Below are positions 32,227 through 39,581 of a DNA stretch of 64,000 nt, one piece after another. How positions within the stretch are numbered: the stretch's first letter is position 1; each line of letters opens with the position of its first letter. Under the pieces are notes generated by a model. That model was not told the DNA's origin. It made no database searches and saw nothing but the letters and a program-made list of their open reading frames with translations. The position numbers were made by a program, and so were the translations under genes. The DNA comes from Streptomyces barkulensis (lineage in GTDB: Bacteria; Actinomycetota; Actinomycetes; Streptomycetales; Streptomycetaceae): assembly GCF_002843305.1 (NCBI RefSeq), contig NZ_PGSG01000119.1, positions 268,784 through 332,783 on the forward strand, read 5' to 3'.

Positions 32227-32763
32227 ATGAGTGAGGACGTGCCGTCGTGGGACGCGCTGGCGGGGCAGGTCGCCGGGCTGACGCAGCGGGTCTCCGAGCT
32301 TGAGGAGCGGCTGGGAAGCGGTACGGAAGGGCCGGAGGACGAGGAGGAGCCGGGCGACGCCTGCCTCGTGCTGCCGCAGCTGCGGGAGTTCCTGCGGGAC
32401 GCGGCGCACGGCGGGGTGCTGTTCGCCGGGTCCGTGACCGGCCCGGGCGGGGAGCGCGTGGAGTGGGAGCGGTCCGCCGTCACGGACTCACTGCTGGGCT
32501 CCGACTGGCCGGAGCTGGCCGACACGCTGGGCGCGCTGGGGCAGCCCGTCCGGCTGCGGCTGCTCCAGGCGCTGCTGGAGGGGCGGACCGCGGTGGCCGA
32601 ACTCATGGAGCTGGACGGGCTCGGCACGACCGGTCAGGTCTACCACCACCTGCGACAGCTCGTCTCCGCCGGCTGGCTGGAGACGGCGGGCCGCGGGCGT
32701 TACCGGGTTCCGCCGACCCGGCTCGTCCCGCTGCTGGTCGTGATCACCGCGGCCCGCCACTAG
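32227..32763 (+). CDS. ArsR-like winged helix-turn-helix protein
   Basis: A 178-residue cytoplasmic protein. A short N-terminal coiled coil (QVAGLTQRVSELEERLGS) is followed by an acidic linker. The C-terminal winged HTH reads LGALGQPVRLRLLQALLEGR, TAVAELMELDGLGTTGQVYH, HLRQLVSAGWLETAGRGRYR, a typical ArsR/HTH_20 arrangement. No metal-binding Cys is present, so it is not a classic metalloregulator. ATG 32227 lies close after a divergent gene, and the gene converges on the mbtH gene. Confidence 0.8.
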   Translation: MSEDVPSWDALAGQVAGLTQRVSELEERLGSGTEGPEDEEEPGDACLVLPQLREFLRDAAHGGVLFAGSVTGPGGERVEWERSAVTDSLLGSDWPELADTLGALGQPVRLRLLQALLEGRTAVAELMELDGLGTTGQVYHHLRQLVSAGWLETAGRGRYRVPPTRLVPLLVVITAARH

Positions 32764-32823
32764 GGCGTGTTGTGAGAGTCCCGTCCGCGGGGCACGCGGG
32801 GCACGCGGAGGCGGGCCCTCGTG

Positions 32824-33033
32824 TCAGCCGCCCATCGCCCTGACCAGGGACTTCGGGCGCATGTCCGTCCAGGTGGCCTCGATGTGGGCCAGGCAGGCGT
32901 CCCGGCCGCCGGGACCGAGGGTGCGGGTCCAGCCGGCCGGAACGTCGGCGAACTCGGGCCAGAGCGAGTGCCGGCCCTCGTCGTTGACCAGCACCAGGAA
33001 GATCGCGTCCTGGTCGTCGAAGGGGTTGGTCAC
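32824..33033 (-). CDS. mbtH: MbtH-family protein
   Basis: A 69-residue protein with the MbtH signature: TNPFDDQDAIFLVLVNDEGR, HSLWPEFADVPAGWT and CLAHIEATWTDMRPKSL. The three Trp residues conserved in MbtH proteins are present. MbtH proteins bind and activate NRPS adenylation domains. No NRPS gene is in the window, so this is an orphan here. Its GTG start overlaps a TGA that ends an open frame in the upstream DNA, hinting that an upstream partner gene has been lost. Confidence 0.88.
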   Translation of the reverse strand: MTNPFDDQDAIFLVLVNDEGRHSLWPEFADVPAGWTRTLGPGGRDACLAHIEATWTDMRPKSLVRAMGG

Positions 33034-33181
33034 GGCGCGTCCTCTCCGTGGTCGTCTCCGTGGTCGTCGTCCGCGAGGACCGTCTCGATGCCGAGGTTGA
33101 GACAGGTGAGGCGGCCGCCTCGGCCAGACCGGCCGGTTCGGGGAGTTCGAGGAGCTGCGGAACACCACCGCCCAATAAGCC

Positions 33182-33199
33182 ATTACGTAAGTACGTAAT
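33182..33199. promoter_or_regulatory. 18-bp inverted repeat (operator-like)
   Basis: ATTACGTA-AG-TACGTAAT: 8-bp perfect arms with a 2-bp spacer, in the region between divergent mbtH and the M23 peptidase gene. The low GC of this site is striking. It looks like a binding site for a dimeric repressor, but which one is unknown. Confidence 0.6.
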
Positions 33200-33269
33200 T
33201 CTGGGTCCGGAGTGGACCCCGGTCTGGAATGCTGAGTCCCGCCCACCAGTCCCCCCACGGAAGGCACCC

Positions 33270-34112
33270 ATGTTGCGGACCCTCTGGAAGCGCCACGGCC
33301 TGGTGATGGCCGCGGGCGCCGTGTGCATCCTCGTCAACGGCCAGGGCATCGGACCGCTGTGGCTCACCGGGGTCGCCCTGCTGGGAGCCGGCATGCTGAT
33401 GCGGTGGGCGATGACCCGCGCGCAGCGCCCGCCGCGCGACGAGGCGCCGCCGGTGGCCCTCGGCGTTCCCGTGGAGGGTCGCTGGATGGCGCGCAACGGG
33501 CCCGCCACCAAGGTCCCCAGCCACACCCACAACCTCGCGCAGACCTACGCCATCGACATGGCGCGCAGGCCGGCGCCGGAACCCGTGTGGTTCTGGCCGC
33601 CGGCGCGGCGCCCCGAGTCCTACCCGTCCTTCGGCGAGCCGCTGTTCGCCCCGGCCGACGGCCGGGTGGTGGCCGCCGCCGACGGGCAGCGGGACCATCT
33701 GTCGCGCTCCTCACTGGCCGGACTGTTCTACGTACTCGCGGAGGGCTTCGTGCGCTCCCTCGGCCTCCCCCGCCACCTGCTGGGCAACCATCTCGTCCTC
33801 GACCTGGGCGACGGGGTGTACGCGGTCCTCGCCCATCTGCGGCGCGGCTCGCTGAAGGTGGCCGTGGGCGACCGGGTGACGGCCGGCCGCCCGTTGGCCG
33901 AGTGCGGCAACTCGGGCAACTCCTCCGAGCCCCACCTGCACTTCCAGCTCATGGACGGCCCCGACATCGCCTCGGCCCGCGGCCTGCGCTTCACCTGGCG
34001 CTACCGGGACGACGAAGGCGGGGAGCACCGGGGAGTGCCCGAGGACGACACCCACTTCACCCCGGTGCGGGCCGCCGCGGCCGACCGGACGGACCCCTAC
34101 GCCGCGCCGTAG
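33270..34112 (+). CDS. M23-family metallopeptidase, membrane-anchored
   Basis: A 280-residue LysM-less peptidase. Two N-terminal membrane helices (LVMAAGAVCILVNGQGIGPL and GVALLGAGMLMRWAM) precede a lysostaphin-type M23 domain. The Zn-binding pattern is visible: SHTHNLAQTYAIDMAR (His/Asp) and SGNSSEPHLHFQLMDGPD (HxH). LVLDLGDGVYAVLAHLRRGS is the domain core. It probably cuts peptidoglycan cross-bridges or acts in cell-wall remodelling. ATG 33270 has GGAAGG at 6 nt. It overlaps the convergent linaridin-operon gene by 16 bp. Confidence 0.85.
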   Translation: MLRTLWKRHGLVMAAGAVCILVNGQGIGPLWLTGVALLGAGMLMRWAMTRAQRPPRDEAPPVALGVPVEGRWMARNGPATKVPSHTHNLAQTYAIDMARRPAPEPVWFWPPARRPESYPSFGEPLFAPADGRVVAAADGQRDHLSRSSLAGLFYVLAEGFVRSLGLPRHLLGNHLVLDLGDGVYAVLAHLRRGSLKVAVGDRVTAGRPLAECGNSGNSSEPHLHFQLMDGPDIASARGLRFTWRYRDDEGGEHRGVPEDDTHFTPVRAAAADRTDPYAAP

Positions 34113-34948
34113 CCGGGTTCGAGCACGAAGCAGACCCGCCGGACGCGGCCGTCGGGGGCGAACTCACCGAAGGCGAAGACCTCCTGGCTCTTCTTCGGGT
34201 TGCCGCCGCGGCTGGTGGTGTAGCGGACCGCGAAGCGGTCGCCCTCCCGCAGCGTCTCGTGCACCTCCACCGGGTAGCTGTGCTTCCGCTTCCGTCCGTC
34301 CTCCAGGGCCTTCAGCACACCGGAGCGCTGCATCACCCTCCCCCCGACCTGGTGCACCGCGTCCGGGGTGTGGAAACGGTCGTGGGCCTCGGCGGCCGGA
34401 ACCGCCGGGTCGTACCCGGCGGCGTAGTAGGCCCGCAGGTAGTGGGCGGGGTCCTGGGCCGGCGTCGGCTCGGCCCCGTCGGCCGGCGGCGGCGCCGGGA
34501 CGGCGCCCGGCGTGGGGCGGGCCGCGGCGTCGGACGGAGCGCTCCCGCCGTGCCCGGCCCAGCCCGGCCGGCTGGCGGAGAAGGCGTCGGAGCGGGCCAC
34601 CCGCCCGTCCCCGGCCATCTCGGCGAACACGGCCGCGTCCGTGGCGCTCCGGAACTTCCACGCCATGGGCGTGCTGACGGTGTACCGGGCGGCGGCCCGG
34701 TCCCCCTCCACGACCAGCTCGTGGACGTACAGCTCGTAGGGCGCGTCGAGGGAGCGCCGGGAGCGGAGGCTGCGCATGATCTTCTTGTGGTCCCAGAGCC
34801 GGCCGTTGACCCGGTGGGGGCCGTCGGGCAGGTGATAGCGCTCCCACACCTCCTCCACCGGGTCGTTCCCGTCGATGGCGTCGGAGTGGTAGGCGCGGAG
34901 GTAGCCGATGAAGTCCTCCGCGGCGGTGGGGCGGTGCGTGGTGCTCAT
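34097..34948 (-). CDS. Tandem SnoaL/NTF2-like protein, last gene of the linaridin-like operon
   Basis: A 283-residue protein made of two similar halves joined by a Pro/Ala linker (residues about 150-175). Half 1: DFIGYLRAYHSDAIDGNDPV, EEVWERYHLPDGPHRVNGRL. Half 2: DPAHYLRAYYAAGYDPAVPA, EAHDRFHTPDAVHQVGGRVM. The repeated order YLRAY...V...R(Y/F)H.PD..H.V.GR shows internal duplication of an NTF2/SnoaL-like fold. Such folds serve as isomerases, cyclases or ligand-binding proteins. It overlaps the flavoenzyme gene by ATGA, so it belongs to the RiPP operon. Role unknown. Confidence 0.7.
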   Translation of the reverse strand: MSTTHRPTAAEDFIGYLRAYHSDAIDGNDPVEEVWERYHLPDGPHRVNGRLWDHKKIMRSLRSRRSLDAPYELYVHELVVEGDRAAARYTVSTPMAWKFRSATDAAVFAEMAGDGRVARSDAFSASRPGWAGHGGSAPSDAAARPTPGAVPAPPPADGAEPTPAQDPAHYLRAYYAAGYDPAVPAAEAHDRFHTPDAVHQVGGRVMQRSGVLKALEDGRKRKHSYPVEVHETLREGDRFAVRYTTSRGGNPKKSQEVFAFGEFAPDGRVRRVCFVLEPGYGAA

Positions 34949-36426
34949 GACGCTCTCCCGGTTCTCTCTGTGGGGATGGCACCGCCCCCGGGGCCCAGGG
35001 GCGGCACGGTGTTGACGCGGAACTCCCTGCGGAGGGCGGCCCGGGCCGCGTGGTGGCCGCACATGCCGTGCACGCTGGGGCCGGGCGGCGTCGACGCGGA
35101 GCACAGGTACACCCCGGGCAGGGGGGTGCGGTACGGGTTCCAGGCGGGCACCGGCCGGAACACGGACTGCGCGAGCGTGATGGCCCCCGCTCCGATGTCC
35201 CCGCCGGGATAGTTCGGGTTGTACGTCTCGTACTCGGCCGCCGGCACCCCGCGCGCCGCGATGACCGTGTCGGAGAAGCCGGGCGCGTACCGCTCGATGC
35301 GGCGGGTGATCAGCGGCACCGGGTCCCGGGTGTCACCGTTGGGCACATGCGCGTAGGCCCACACCGGGCGGCGGCCGCCCACCGCGCGGCCGGGGTCGGT
35401 CACGGCCGGGTCGACCAGCAGCACGAACGGCTCCTCGGTGGCCTCCCCCCGCACGGCCGCGCGCTCCGCCGCGAGCATCTCGGCGCGGGTGCCGCCCAGG
35501 TGCACGGTTCCGGCCCGCCCCACCTCGGGGTCGGCCCACGGGATGGGTTCGCCGACCAGGAAATCCGCCTTCGCGGCGCCCGGACCGTAGCCGAATCGCT
35601 CCAGCGCCCGGCGGTAGCCCGGCGGCAGCCGGTCGCCGGCCAGCTCCAGCAGCCCGCGCGGGGTGGTGTCCAGCATGACCACCCGGGCGTCCACCTCCGC
35701 GAGGTCGGTGATCCGGTGGCCGGTGTGCAGCACCCCGCCGTGCGCCCGCAGGTCGTCGGCCAGGGCCTGCGCGATGCGGCCGCTGCCGCCCTGCGGCAGC
35801 GGCCAGCCGGTCGCGTGCGCCAGGTGCCCCAGCAGCAGCGCGATGGCGCCGGAGGGCGGGCTGGGCAGCCGCCCCACCGCGTGCGCCGCGACCCCGGTGA
35901 GCAGTGCGCGGGCCGCCTCGGTGCGCAGCCCGTCGCCTCTCAGCAGGTGCCCGAGCACGCGCGGACCGAGCAGCAGCGGAACGGCGGGGTCACGCGGCAC
36001 GGACCGCTGGCCGGACAGCAGGAAGTCGGTCACCCCCGTACTGTGCCGCACCAGCGGTTCCATCAATCGCCGCCAGCGCCGTCCGTCCGGGCCGAGCCGT
36101 TCGCAGGTCTCCTCGAGATCGCGGTGGGCGAGCGCGGCGCCACCGTCCAGCGGGTGCGCGTAGGGGACCGGCGGCTGCAGCATCCGGACGCCGCGGGACG
36201 CGAGGTCGAACTCGCGGAAGAACGCCGACGCGGCAGCCATCGGGTGCACGGCGGCGCAGACGTCGTGCCGGATCCCGGGGTCGAACAGGGCCTCGCCGCG
36301 CAGACCGCCGCCGATGGTGTCGGCCTGCTCGTGGACGTGCACGGCCAGTCCGGCACGCGCCATGGTGACGGCGGCGGCCAGGCCGTTCGGACCACTGCCG
36401 ACGACGGCGACGTCGGCACGGGTCAT
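34945..36426 (-). CDS. Phytoene desaturase-type FAD oxidoreductase of the linaridin-like operon
   Basis: A 493-residue CrtI-like flavoenzyme. N-terminal FAD-binding motif DVAVVGSGPNGLAAAVTMAR with the Glu-containing extension LAVHVHEQADTIGGGLRGEA. The C-terminal FAD-binding signature is PGVYLCSASTPPGPSVHGMC. Such enzymes remove hydrogen from or oxidise lipophilic or peptide substrates. It overlaps the ABC exporter gene (ATGA) and the NTF2-like gene (ATGA). In some linaridin loci flavin oxidoreductases are reported as accessory tailoring enzymes (recalled, not checked). Here it could oxidise the core peptide. Confidence 0.8.
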   Translation of the reverse strand: MTRADVAVVGSGPNGLAAAVTMARAGLAVHVHEQADTIGGGLRGEALFDPGIRHDVCAAVHPMAAASAFFREFDLASRGVRMLQPPVPYAHPLDGGAALAHRDLEETCERLGPDGRRWRRLMEPLVRHSTGVTDFLLSGQRSVPRDPAVPLLLGPRVLGHLLRGDGLRTEAARALLTGVAAHAVGRLPSPPSGAIALLLGHLAHATGWPLPQGGSGRIAQALADDLRAHGGVLHTGHRITDLAEVDARVVMLDTTPRGLLELAGDRLPPGYRRALERFGYGPGAAKADFLVGEPIPWADPEVGRAGTVHLGGTRAEMLAAERAAVRGEATEEPFVLLVDPAVTDPGRAVGGRRPVWAYAHVPNGDTRDPVPLITRRIERYAPGFSDTVIAARGVPAAEYETYNPNYPGGDIGAGAITLAQSVFRPVPAWNPYRTPLPGVYLCSASTPPGPSVHGMCGHHAARAALRREFRVNTVPPLGPGGGAIPTERTGRAS

Positions 36427-38201
36427 GCCGGCACGCCCTCGGCGGCGAACTGCTGGCCGGCGAGTCTGCGGTACACCTCGTCGGCCTCCATGAGTTCCTG
36501 GTGGGTGCCGATCGCCCGCACCCGCCCCTCCTCCATCACGATGATGCGGTCGGCCCGCGCGATGGTGGACAGCCGGTGCGCGATGGCCAGCACGGCGCAC
36601 TCGCGGGCGGCTTCCGTGATCGCGTCGCGCAGCGCCGCCTCGGTGTCGCTGTCCAGGTGCGCGGTGACCTCGTCCAGCAGGATCACCTCCGGCCGCTGCA
36701 GCAGCGTACGGGCGATGGCGAGCCGCTGCCGCTGGCCGCCGGACAGGCCCGCGCCCCGCTCGCCGAGTTCCGTGTCCAGCCCGCCGGGCAGCCCGGCGAC
36801 GAAGCCGTCCAGACTGGCCAGCCGCAGCGCGCGGGCGACCTCGGTCCCGTCGGCGCCGGGGTTGGCGTACATCAGGTTCTCCCGGATCGTGCCGCGCAGC
36901 AGCGGGGCGTCCTGCTCGACGTAGCCGACCATGGAGCGCAGTTCGGCCAGCCGGAGGCCGGCGATGTCCCGGCCCGCCACCCGGACCGTTCCGGTGTCGG
37001 GACGGTAAAAGCGCTCGATGAGCTGGAACAGCGTCGTCTTGCCCGCGCCGGAGGAGCCGACGATCGCGGTCAGACCGCGGTCCGGCACGGTGAACGAGAC
37101 GTTCCGCAGCACCGGGACGCCCTCCTGGTAGGAGAAGTCGACGCCCTCGAAGCCGACCGCGGGCGCCGGCTCCGCGTCGGCCTCCCGCTCCCGGGGCTCC
37201 CGGGGCTCCCGGTGCTCCCGGGGCTTCCCGGACTCCGCCGCCCCCGGCCGGGCGGCCGCCTCGTCCTCCTCCTGCGGGACCGCCCCCAGCTCCGTCACCC
37301 GCTGGACGGCGGCGCGGCCCTGCTGGATCTGACCGATCGACATGAAGAGCATCACCAGCGGCGCCACCAGGTAGAAGAGGTACATCACGAACGACGTGAG
37401 GTCGGCGGGCGACAGCGATCCGGTGGCCACCCGGGCCATGCCCCAGGAGATGACGACGGCCAGCGAGAGCTGCGTGCCGACGTTCATCGTCGGGGTGAGC
37501 AGCGCGCTGAACCCGGCGACCCGGATCCCGCTGCGCCGGGCCCGGTCGGCCAGTCCCGCCAGCTCCTCGGTCTCCCGCTCCTCGGCGCGCGAGGCCTTGA
37601 CCGTGGTGATGGCGCCGAGCACCCGCTGCAGACCCGAGCCGAACGCGCCGATCTCCTCCCGGTTCCGCAGTGCGGCGACGCGCACCCGGCGGGCCAGCAG
37701 CAGCGCGGCGACACTGGCCAGTCCCAGGCAGCCGACCGTGGTGAGCAGCAGTCTCCAGTCGAGCCGGGCCATCAGCACGACGCCGCCGACCACCATGAAC
37801 ACGGAGGTGACCACCTGGGCCAGCGCCTGCGCGATGATCAGACACGCCACGGAGGTGTCGGACACGGTGCGCGCGAAGACGTCACCGTGCTCCAGGCGCG
37901 AGAAGTGGGGGATCCGACTGCGCAGCAGACGCCCGCCCAGGACGCGCCGGGCGTCGAAGGCGATGTTCTCGCCGGCCCGGCCGATCGCGTAGGCGTGCCC
38001 CGCGCCCAGCGCCGCGTCCACGACGAAGAACAGCGCGATGAACGTGATGGGCCAGGCGATCGACTCCTCCCGGGCCACCGCCTCGATCAACCGGCCCAGC
38101 ATCCAGGGCTGGGCGAGCGTGGCCGCCGATCCGACCAGTCCCATGCCGACGCCGGCGATCAGCAGGGCCCGGTGGCGGCGGACTGTCTCCCGGAGGTTCA
38201 T
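36423..38201 (-). CDS. ABC exporter of the linaridin-like operon (LinT-like)
   Basis: A 592-residue half-transporter with fused membrane and nucleotide-binding domains. Six predicted helices in residues 10-310 include LLIAGVGMGLVGSAATLAQP and VVTSVFMVVGGVVLM. A charged linker repeats PRE/REP (about 335-355). The ATPase has Walker A (VGSSGAGKTTLFQL), the signature GLSGGQRQRLAIAR and Walker B (EVILLDEVTAHLD). No peptidase C39 domain is present, so the leader must be removed by another protease. Overlaps the neighbours by ATGA on both sides. Confidence 0.88.
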   Translation of the reverse strand: MNLRETVRRHRALLIAGVGMGLVGSAATLAQPWMLGRLIEAVAREESIAWPITFIALFFVVDAALGAGHAYAIGRAGENIAFDARRVLGGRLLRSRIPHFSRLEHGDVFARTVSDTSVACLIIAQALAQVVTSVFMVVGGVVLMARLDWRLLLTTVGCLGLASVAALLLARRVRVAALRNREEIGAFGSGLQRVLGAITTVKASRAEERETEELAGLADRARRSGIRVAGFSALLTPTMNVGTQLSLAVVISWGMARVATGSLSPADLTSFVMYLFYLVAPLVMLFMSIGQIQQGRAAVQRVTELGAVPQEEDEAAARPGAAESGKPREHREPREPREREADAEPAPAVGFEGVDFSYQEGVPVLRNVSFTVPDRGLTAIVGSSGAGKTTLFQLIERFYRPDTGTVRVAGRDIAGLRLAELRSMVGYVEQDAPLLRGTIRENLMYANPGADGTEVARALRLASLDGFVAGLPGGLDTELGERGAGLSGGQRQRLAIARTLLQRPEVILLDEVTAHLDSDTEAALRDAITEAARECAVLAIAHRLSTIARADRIIVMEEGRVRAIGTHQELMEADEVYRRLAGQQFAAEGVPA

Positions 38202-38953
38202 GCCGGCTTGGTGTAGGAGGCGACGAACAGACCGGCCTCGGGGGCGTAGTCGGTCCGCTGCCAGTCGCTGTAGCGGCCCTCGGGCCGCAGCCCGGCGGCC
38301 CGCGCGTGGTCGTCCACCTCGTCGGGGGTGAGCAGCCGCACGGTCTCGGTGCCGACGCGGTGGGTGCCGTCCGACTCGAACCACACGGTGGACACGTGCC
38401 AGACCTGGTTGTCCATCAGGAGCGTGGCGTGCATCTGGATGCCGGTGTTCGGCTCCGGGTAGGGCACGAACATCGTGGTGCGCGTCAGGCCCTCGTGCTG
38501 GGCCACGATGCCCGGGCGGTTGTGCGTCTCGATCAGCAGCCGTCCGCCGGGCCGCAGGTGCTCGGCCGCGCGGGCGACGGCCTCCCGCTGCCCTTCGGGG
38601 TCGAGGATCAGCGCGAGCGTGGAGCAGACGCAGTAGACCAGGCCGTACCGGCGGTCGCCGCGGTAGGTGCGGATGTCGCCGAGTTCGGCGACCACCTGCC
38701 CCCGGTCGGCCTTCTTCTCCAGCGCCGCCAGCATCTCCTGCGAGGAGTCCACCCCGGTGACCGGGCCGACGCGGTGCGACAGCGGCAGTGCGATCCGGCC
38801 GGTTCCGACACCGAGTTCCAGGGTGCCCAGGGCGGGGTCCGGGTGGAACCCCGCCAGGGCCTCGACGGTGGCCCGGGTGGCGGCGTCGTCCTGGAAGATG
38901 CGGTCGTACCAGCCCTCGAACTGTTTGCCGTAGCCGATGTCCGCGATCGTCAT
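38198..38953 (-). CDS. SAM-dependent methyltransferase of the linaridin-like operon (CypM-like)
   Basis: A 251-residue class I methyltransferase. Motif I is LGTLELGVGTGRIALPLSHR. Post-I (GVDSSQEMLAALEKKADR), motif II (YGLVYCVCSTLALIL) and motif III (AAEHLRPGGRLLIETHNR) follow. Linaridin clusters normally encode CypM, which puts two methyl groups on the N-terminal alpha-amine of the mature peptide. The size and place in the operon fit that role here. The alternative is a small-molecule methyltransferase, but operon overlap with the exporter argues against that. Confidence 0.82.
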   Translation of the reverse strand: MTIADIGYGKQFEGWYDRIFQDDAATRATVEALAGFHPDPALGTLELGVGTGRIALPLSHRVGPVTGVDSSQEMLAALEKKADRGQVVAELGDIRTYRGDRRYGLVYCVCSTLALILDPEGQREAVARAAEHLRPGGRLLIETHNRPGIVAQHEGLTRTTMFVPYPEPNTGIQMHATLLMDNQVWHVSTVWFESDGTHRVGTETVRLLTPDEVDDHARAAGLRPEGRYSDWQRTDYAPEAGLFVASYTKPA

Positions 38954-39002
38954 GGTTCTCCGTTTCTCTGTGGGTGGGAACTCCCGCAGCGGGGCGCCGG
39001 TC

Positions 39003-39581
39003 TCAGGCGGCCCGCAGGAAGGCCGGGGTGGCGGGGTTCATCGCCTGGTAGGTGGAGACGTACAGGACCTCCGGCTCCTCGCTGTCGTCGTGGCCGGCGG
39101 CACGGACCACGGCGAACTGGAAACCGCGCACGCCGGACACGTTCGGCGAGTCCCTGATCTGCTTCCTGATGAATTCGGCCAGAACCCGGAAGGGCGGCGA
39201 GCCGGTCGGGTCCTCCCCCTTGGAGATGTTCTTGAGAATGGCGCTGCAGATATCGAAGACGGCCTTCTCCGTCCGGCGGGAGGAGAACCAGAAAGCCTGG
39301 CTCATCCTGCGGTTCTGGATGAGTTCGAGTTCGATCCAGGCGGACGTGTCACGGTTCTCGTCGAGGGTGCGGTAGAGGTAGTGGTAGTCGTGCGTGGCGG
39401 GATTCGGCGCGAAGAACTTCCAGTTCGGCACGAGGGAGAACAGGTCCTTCTCCCGCGCGCGCTCGAAGGCCGCGTTCGGGTGCTGCGCCGCCAGCGTCGT
39501 CACCAGCAGGGCCGCGCCCGCCAGGCGCGTCACGGCGCCGGGGCCGGTGAAGGCGTCCTTGATGAATGCGGTGGGGTTCAC
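39003..39581 (-). CDS. LinL-like protein of the linaridin-like operon
   Basis: A 192-residue protein with one N-terminal helix (VTRLAGAALLVTTLAAQHPN) followed by LFSLVPNWKFFAPNPATHDY and HYLYRTLDE. The W-x-FFAPNP stretch is the kind of motif found in partners or C-terminal parts of HTTM membrane proteins. The rest is hydrophilic. Its GTG start overlaps the stop of the LinH-like gene (GTGA). In linaridin clusters a small LinL partner accompanies LinH, and the pair has been linked to core epimerisation and processing (recalled). I infer that job here. Confidence 0.72.
   Translation of the reverse strand: MNPTAFIKDAFTGPGAVTRLAGAALLVTTLAAQHPNAAFERAREKDLFSLVPNWKFFAPNPATHDYHYLYRTLDENRDTSAWIELELIQNRRMSQAFWFSSRRTEKAVFDICSAILKNISKGEDPTGSPPFRVLAEFIRKQIRDSPNVSGVRGFQFAVVRAAGHDDSEEPEVLYVSTYQAMNPATPAFLRAA

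Noticed and set aside
32764..32823. A possible insertion-sequence end (GGGCGTGTTGTGAGAGTCCC)
   Set aside because: Only one end is visible, with no inverted partner or target duplication found nearby.
36427..37845. An N-terminal extension of the flavoenzyme frame across the ABC exporter gene
   Set aside because: The FAD-binding motif lies at the start of the shorter frame, and the extension is the shadow of the exporter.
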